NCBI GenBank assembly: GCA_022822575.1
Contig: JAJEBJ010000166.1
Span: 1-8,494, forward strand
DNA length: 8,494 bases
Direction of reading: 5' to 3'
Source: Alphaproteobacteria bacterium
Lineage (GTDB): Bacteria; Pseudomonadota; Alphaproteobacteria; SP197
Both the position numbers and the translations under genes were made by a program. Below the pieces are notes generated by a model, which did not search any database, was not told the origin of the DNA, and worked only from the letters and a program-made list of their open reading frames with translations. Shown piece after piece: positions 6,097 through 8,494 of this stretch (its first letter is position 1; each line of letters opens with the position of its first letter).

Positions 6097-7014
6097 ATGC
6101 TGGGCTGGTTCCGGTCAGAAAACCGTCTTCTCTGGGTCATCGTCGCTCTCATCCTTGCCGCCGGCTGGAGCATGACGGGTCTGGTCTTCCGTCTCATCGA
6201 GGAGGCCGGAGCCCTTGAGGTTGTGTTCTACCGCAGCCTCGGCCTGGCTTCGGCCATCACGTCCTTTGTCGTCTTCAGGTACCGCCTCAACACGCTGCGC
6301 GCCTTCAGGGCCATCGGCTGGCCAGGCGTCATCGGTGGCGCCGGTCTCGGATTCGCCGCCGTCACGTTCATCATGGCGATGGAGCGCACGACCATTGCCA
6401 ACATCAGTTTCCTGGTTGCCAGCGCACCCTTCATCGTCGGTGCTCTCGCCTGGATCGTGATGCGTGAACCGATGGGCCGGCGGACCATCCTGGCATCGGC
6501 CATCGCCATGGCGGGTGTCTCCCTCATGGTTTGGGAAGGGTTCGCCGGTGGCAGTTGGGAGGGCAATCTTCTGGCGCTCGCCTGCGCCCTCCTCGCCTCG
6601 TTCTATGTCGTCGCCTGTCGCTTTGGCCGGGGACGGGACATGGTGCCGACCGTTGCCGTCTCGGGCATGATGGCGTGCGTGGCCGCAGCCCTGACGGCCG
6701 ACCACCTTTCCATCTCGTTCCACGATCTGGCGCTGTGCATGACCCAGGGCATTTTCATCAGCGCCGTATGCAACGGCCTCTTCACGCTTGCCGCGCGGCA
6801 CCTGCCCGCCGCGGAACTGACCGTTCTCTCCATGGTCGAATCGGTCCTGTCCCCATTCTGGGTCTTCCTCTTCCTCAACGAAATCCCGACTCTGCTGACC
6901 ATCATCGGCGGCACCGTCATCATGGCGGCCATCTCGTTCCAGGCCTTCCTGCCCCTGAGGGACCGTTCACGTGATGACACCGCGCCACCGGTGACGCGGC
7001 CGAAGTCATCCTGA
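6097..7014 (+). CDS. EamA/DMT-superfamily permease
   Basis: A 305-aa integral inner-membrane protein with the ten-helix, two-repeat layout of the drug/metabolite transporter superfamily. Approximate helices are 12-31, 40-60, 74-94, 99-120, 130-146, 157-175, 183-201, 211-231, 240-260 and 264-285. Typical EamA landmarks are visible: an early GWSMTGLVFR with E..FYRS following, the end of the first half as FLVASAPFIVGALAWIVMRE (104-123), and the matching second-half LTVLSMVESVLSPFWVFLFL (241-260) then NEIPT. The C-terminal tail (about 287-305) is short and polar. Such proteins export or import amino acids, nucleosides or other small metabolites; the substrate cannot be read from sequence. The ATG at 6097 has GAAGG (6083-6087) nine bases upstream. 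The gene follows the P450 after 168 bases and probably has its own promoter. Its stop is 13 bases from the convergent dehydrogenase stop. Confidence 0.92.
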   Translation: MLGWFRSENRLLWVIVALILAAGWSMTGLVFRLIEEAGALEVVFYRSLGLASAITSFVVFRYRLNTLRAFRAIGWPGVIGGAGLGFAAVTFIMAMERTTIANISFLVASAPFIVGALAWIVMREPMGRRTILASAIAMAGVSLMVWEGFAGGSWEGNLLALACALLASFYVVACRFGRGRDMVPTVAVSGMMACVAAALTADHLSISFHDLALCMTQGIFISAVCNGLFTLAARHLPAAELTVLSMVESVLSPFWVFLFLNEIPTLLTIIGGTVIMAAISFQAFLPLRDRSRDDTAPPVTRPKSS

Positions 7015-7032
7015 GCACTTGTGCCCTTCAGG
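7010..7032. terminator. Inverted repeat spanning both convergent stop codons
   Basis: CCTGAGCAC (7010-7018) pairs with GTGC (7021-7024) and, after a CCT bulge, TCAGG (7028-7032). The left arm contains the permease TGA (7012-7014) and the right arm the reverse-strand stop of the dehydrogenase (TCA, 7028-7030). It is the only structure between two convergent genes, so a bidirectional terminator is possible. There is no T tract on either side and the stem is interrupted, so support is modest. Confidence 0.3.
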
Positions 7033-8002
7033 CATCTCCCGCGAGTTGAAGGTCTACCTGGTTGACGACCGCCGGAGGCCGGCGCCCGGCCAGGCTCTCG
7101 ATGAGGTTGGTTGCCGCCATATCACCCATCTTTTCGCGGGTCTCGACGGTTCCCGTGCCGACATGCGGGGTGATGATGACCTGGGGCATCGAAAGGAGGG
7201 AATCGTCCGGCGCAGGCGGTTCGGGATCGGTGACGTCAAGAGCGGCTCCGGCGATTGCGCCCGAAGCCAGCGCCTGGCGCAGTGCCGTCGTATCGACGAC
7301 AGGACCGCGTGACGTGTTGACGAGGTAGGCCGACCGCTTCATGCGCCCCAGCGTCTCCTCGCCGATCAGTCCCCTGGTGGCCTGGGACAGATTGACATGG
7401 ACGCTGACGAAGTCCGCTTCGGCGAGAAGGGTTTCCAAGGGCACCTGTTCCCAGGGACCTTCGGCGATGTCGCGAAGATCGCTCGCCATCACACGCATGT
7501 TGAAGGCGAGGGCGCGATCGGCAACCGCCCTGCCGATGCGGCCGAAACCGATGAGCCCGAGGGTCTTGCCGGAGATGTCATGGGCAAGGGGGAATGACGC
7601 CGTTCCCCAGTGACCGCCACGCACGAAGGCCGAGGCATCGTCGAGGCGGCGCGCCAGGGCGAGAACGAGCAGCATGACGAGTTCCGCGACCGCGTCGCTC
7701 AGAATGCCCGGCGTGTTGCAGACCCTCACCCCGCACTTCGTCGCCAGTGCCACGTTGACGTTGTCGTATCCGACACCGAAGTTGCTCACCACTCTCAGAC
7801 GCTTCGACGCCCGTTCGAGACAGCCATCTGGAATGCCCTGCATGGCAGAGCACAGGACTCCGTCATGACTGGCGAGAGCATTCTGAAACGCATCCTCCCC
7901 TACCTCGCCCGGATCAATGACCGTGACATCCCCGCCCTCCGCGAGACGTTCCATCGTCGTCTGCGCCAGCGGCATGGCAATGAGCATGCGTGGTCTCTTC
8001 AT
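7028..8002 (-). CDS. D-2-hydroxyacid dehydrogenase (glyoxylate/hydroxypyruvate reductase-like)
   Basis: A complete 324-aa NAD(P)-dependent D-isomer-specific 2-hydroxyacid dehydrogenase, likely cytosolic. It interconverts 2-oxoacids (such as glyoxylate, hydroxypyruvate or another oxoacid) and D-2-hydroxyacids. Visible landmarks: NFGVGYDNVNV (74-84) in the substrate domain, the Rossmann motif GFGRIG (152-157), Asp175 at the end of the second strand (suggesting NAD rather than NADP), NTSRGPVVD with catalytic Arg232, LDVTDPEPP with catalytic Glu261, and TPHVGTGT with catalytic His280. The triad Arg/Glu/His is intact. I chose the ATG at 8002-8000 because GAGGA (8013-8009) sits six bases upstream and the protein then begins MKRPRMLIAMP; the frame is open further upstream without family-like sequence. 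The length matches the family. It is divergent from the toxin-antitoxin relic and convergent with the permease, so it is probably transcribed alone. The exact substrate is unknown. Confidence 0.94.
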   Translation of the reverse strand: MKRPRMLIAMPLAQTTMERLAEGGDVTVIDPGEVGEDAFQNALASHDGVLCSAMQGIPDGCLERASKRLRVVSNFGVGYDNVNVALATKCGVRVCNTPGILSDAVAELVMLLVLALARRLDDASAFVRGGHWGTASFPLAHDISGKTLGLIGFGRIGRAVADRALAFNMRVMASDLRDIAEGPWEQVPLETLLAEADFVSVHVNLSQATRGLIGEETLGRMKRSAYLVNTSRGPVVDTTALRQALASGAIAGAALDVTDPEPPAPDDSLLSMPQVIITPHVGTGTVETREKMGDMAATNLIESLAGRRPPAVVNQVDLQLAGDA

Positions 8003-8033
8003 GTCTCGTCCTCGCTCCACCAGATGACGAGAA

Positions 8034-8047
8034 TACGGCCATCCGTA
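8034..8047. promoter_or_regulatory. Small inverted repeat upstream of the dehydrogenase
   Basis: TACGG-CCAT-CCGTA lies 32 bases upstream of the dehydrogenase start, in the divergent intergenic stretch 8003-8122. It could be an operator for the dehydrogenase promoter. Five-base arms are weak evidence, and no clear promoter boxes were recognised around it. Confidence 0.2.
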
Positions 8048-8122
8048 CCGGCGATGAAACTCCCGCCAGACCACGTGCCCGACCGGGCGGCACACGGAAC
8101 GACCAGGCCGGCTGTTGCGGTT

Positions 8123-8289
8123 CTGGAAGAAGGCCGGGCGGCGGCGTCCTTCGCCGGCATGCCGAGACAATCGGCCCGTGGCCCCTCCCGGCGGCTGGCT
8201 TGAGTCATGGATCGTTCGTCTCAACGCGTCATGGCGATGCCTGGGAGGTTGAGATTGTTGACTGTCACAAGGAGCGACATCGAACATGA
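8123..8289 (+). pseudogene. Decayed HigB-like toxin (RelE superfamily), three frames
   Basis: HigB toxins are ribosome-dependent mRNA endonucleases of about 90-100 aa encoded just before higA. Pieces of one are visible here in three reading frames. The clearest is the C-terminus, GDAWEVEIVDCHKER (8233-8277), matching the family ending that usually reads ...DVEIVDYH. In another frame, 8175-8240 encodes VAPPGGWLES then WIVRLNASWRC, which aligns with the family pattern VPPGNRLEALKGDR...SIRIN.QWR.C but lacks the segment between LE and the IRIN-like strand. A third frame from 8123, LEEGRAAASFAGMP, may be the N-terminal part, though this is the weakest piece. The last frame stops at TGA 8287-8289, overlapping the antitoxin ATG (ATGA), the usual coupled arrangement. 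No intact start or continuous frame exists, so I call it inactive. The upstream limit is uncertain. Confidence 0.6.
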
Positions 8290-8494
8290 CCATTGACCGA
8301 GAAGAACTGGACCGGCGCGGGGTTGATTCCCCTGATGTCGCTTCCGGACGGCGACTGCATCCCGTGCATCCCGGAACCATTTTGCGCGATGAGTTCCTGA
8401 AACCGATGGGACTCAGCGTCTATCGACTGGCCCGGGACATCAAGGTCGCGCGCCCTCGGCTGAACGAGATCGTGCCTGGACGCCGCGCCGTCAC
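8286..8494 (+). CDS. higA: HigA-family antitoxin, XRE-type HTH (3' truncated by window)
   Basis: The first 69 residues of a HigA/VapI-type antitoxin. The family signature HPGTILRDEFLKPMGLSVYR (28-47) is followed by a helix-turn-helix, LARDIKVARPRLNEIVPGRRAV (48-69), matching the usual pattern LA..L.V...R.NEI..G.R.I. Such proteins bind and neutralise HigB and repress their own promoter. The ATG at 8286 has AAGGAG (8269-8274) 11 bases upstream, a rather long spacing, and overlaps the stop of the HigB-like relic. The segment before HPG (27 residues) is longer than in many HigA proteins, so the true start is slightly uncertain. The window ends in frame before the C-terminal half (about 30-40 residues expected). 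With the toxin apparently broken, this would be an orphan antitoxin, possibly kept as a DNA-binding regulator or an anti-addiction gene. Confidence 0.87.
   Translation, partial: MTIDREELDRRGVDSPDVASGRRLHPVHPGTILRDEFLKPMGLSVYRLARDIKVARPRLNEIVPGRRAV

Noticed and set aside
6115..6801. 228-codon open frame on the minus strand
   Set aside because: It is antisense to the DMT permease and consists of charged low-complexity sequence typical of the reverse of membrane-protein codons.
8003..8380. Extended N-terminus of the minus-strand dehydrogenase
   Set aside because: The upstream open frame encodes Arg/Pro/Ser-rich sequence unlike the family and runs through the HigB-like relic and higA. The ATG at 8002 with a GAGGA six bases upstream gives the standard length.

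Overview
The window is 8.5 kb of GC-rich, densely coding bacterial DNA with strong third-position GC bias. The gene families fit a Pseudomonadota chromosome. An alphaproteobacterium is my best guess, from base composition and CTTGAC-like promoter boxes, but nothing here proves the class. No tRNA, rRNA, insertion sequence, CRISPR array or phage gene is visible.

Region 1 (1..4244, + strand) is an operon-like run of three envelope genes: the C-terminal part of a DUF1329 protein (cut by the window start), a secreted YCF48/BNR-type beta-propeller, and a 775-aa RND/MMPL-type transporter with two halves. From memory, these families often occur together in proteobacteria, usually with a DUF1302 outer-membrane protein that would lie upstream of this window. 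They probably form an envelope-spanning system for a hydrophobic substrate, but I know of no settled function. This is the best candidate for an under-described system here.

Region 2 (4245..5928) is a 271-base intergenic stretch with a candidate terminator hairpin, a perfect 14-base palindrome and a possible short minus-strand ORF. It is followed by a complete soluble cytochrome P450 with all canonical motifs and no redox partner in view.

Region 3 (5929..7032) is a 168-base gap with short repeats, then a 10-TM EamA/DMT-family permease. Its stop lies 13 bases from the stop of the convergent gene, and both stop codons fall within one imperfect inverted repeat.

Region 4 (7028..8494) holds a D-2-hydroxyacid dehydrogenase on the minus strand. 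Divergent from it is a toxin-antitoxin locus: pieces of a HigB-like toxin in three reading frames (apparently a decayed gene), then the start of a HigA-family antitoxin whose ATG overlaps the relic's stop (ATGA). The window ends inside higA. The link between the envelope/P450 genes and the dehydrogenase is only proximity.
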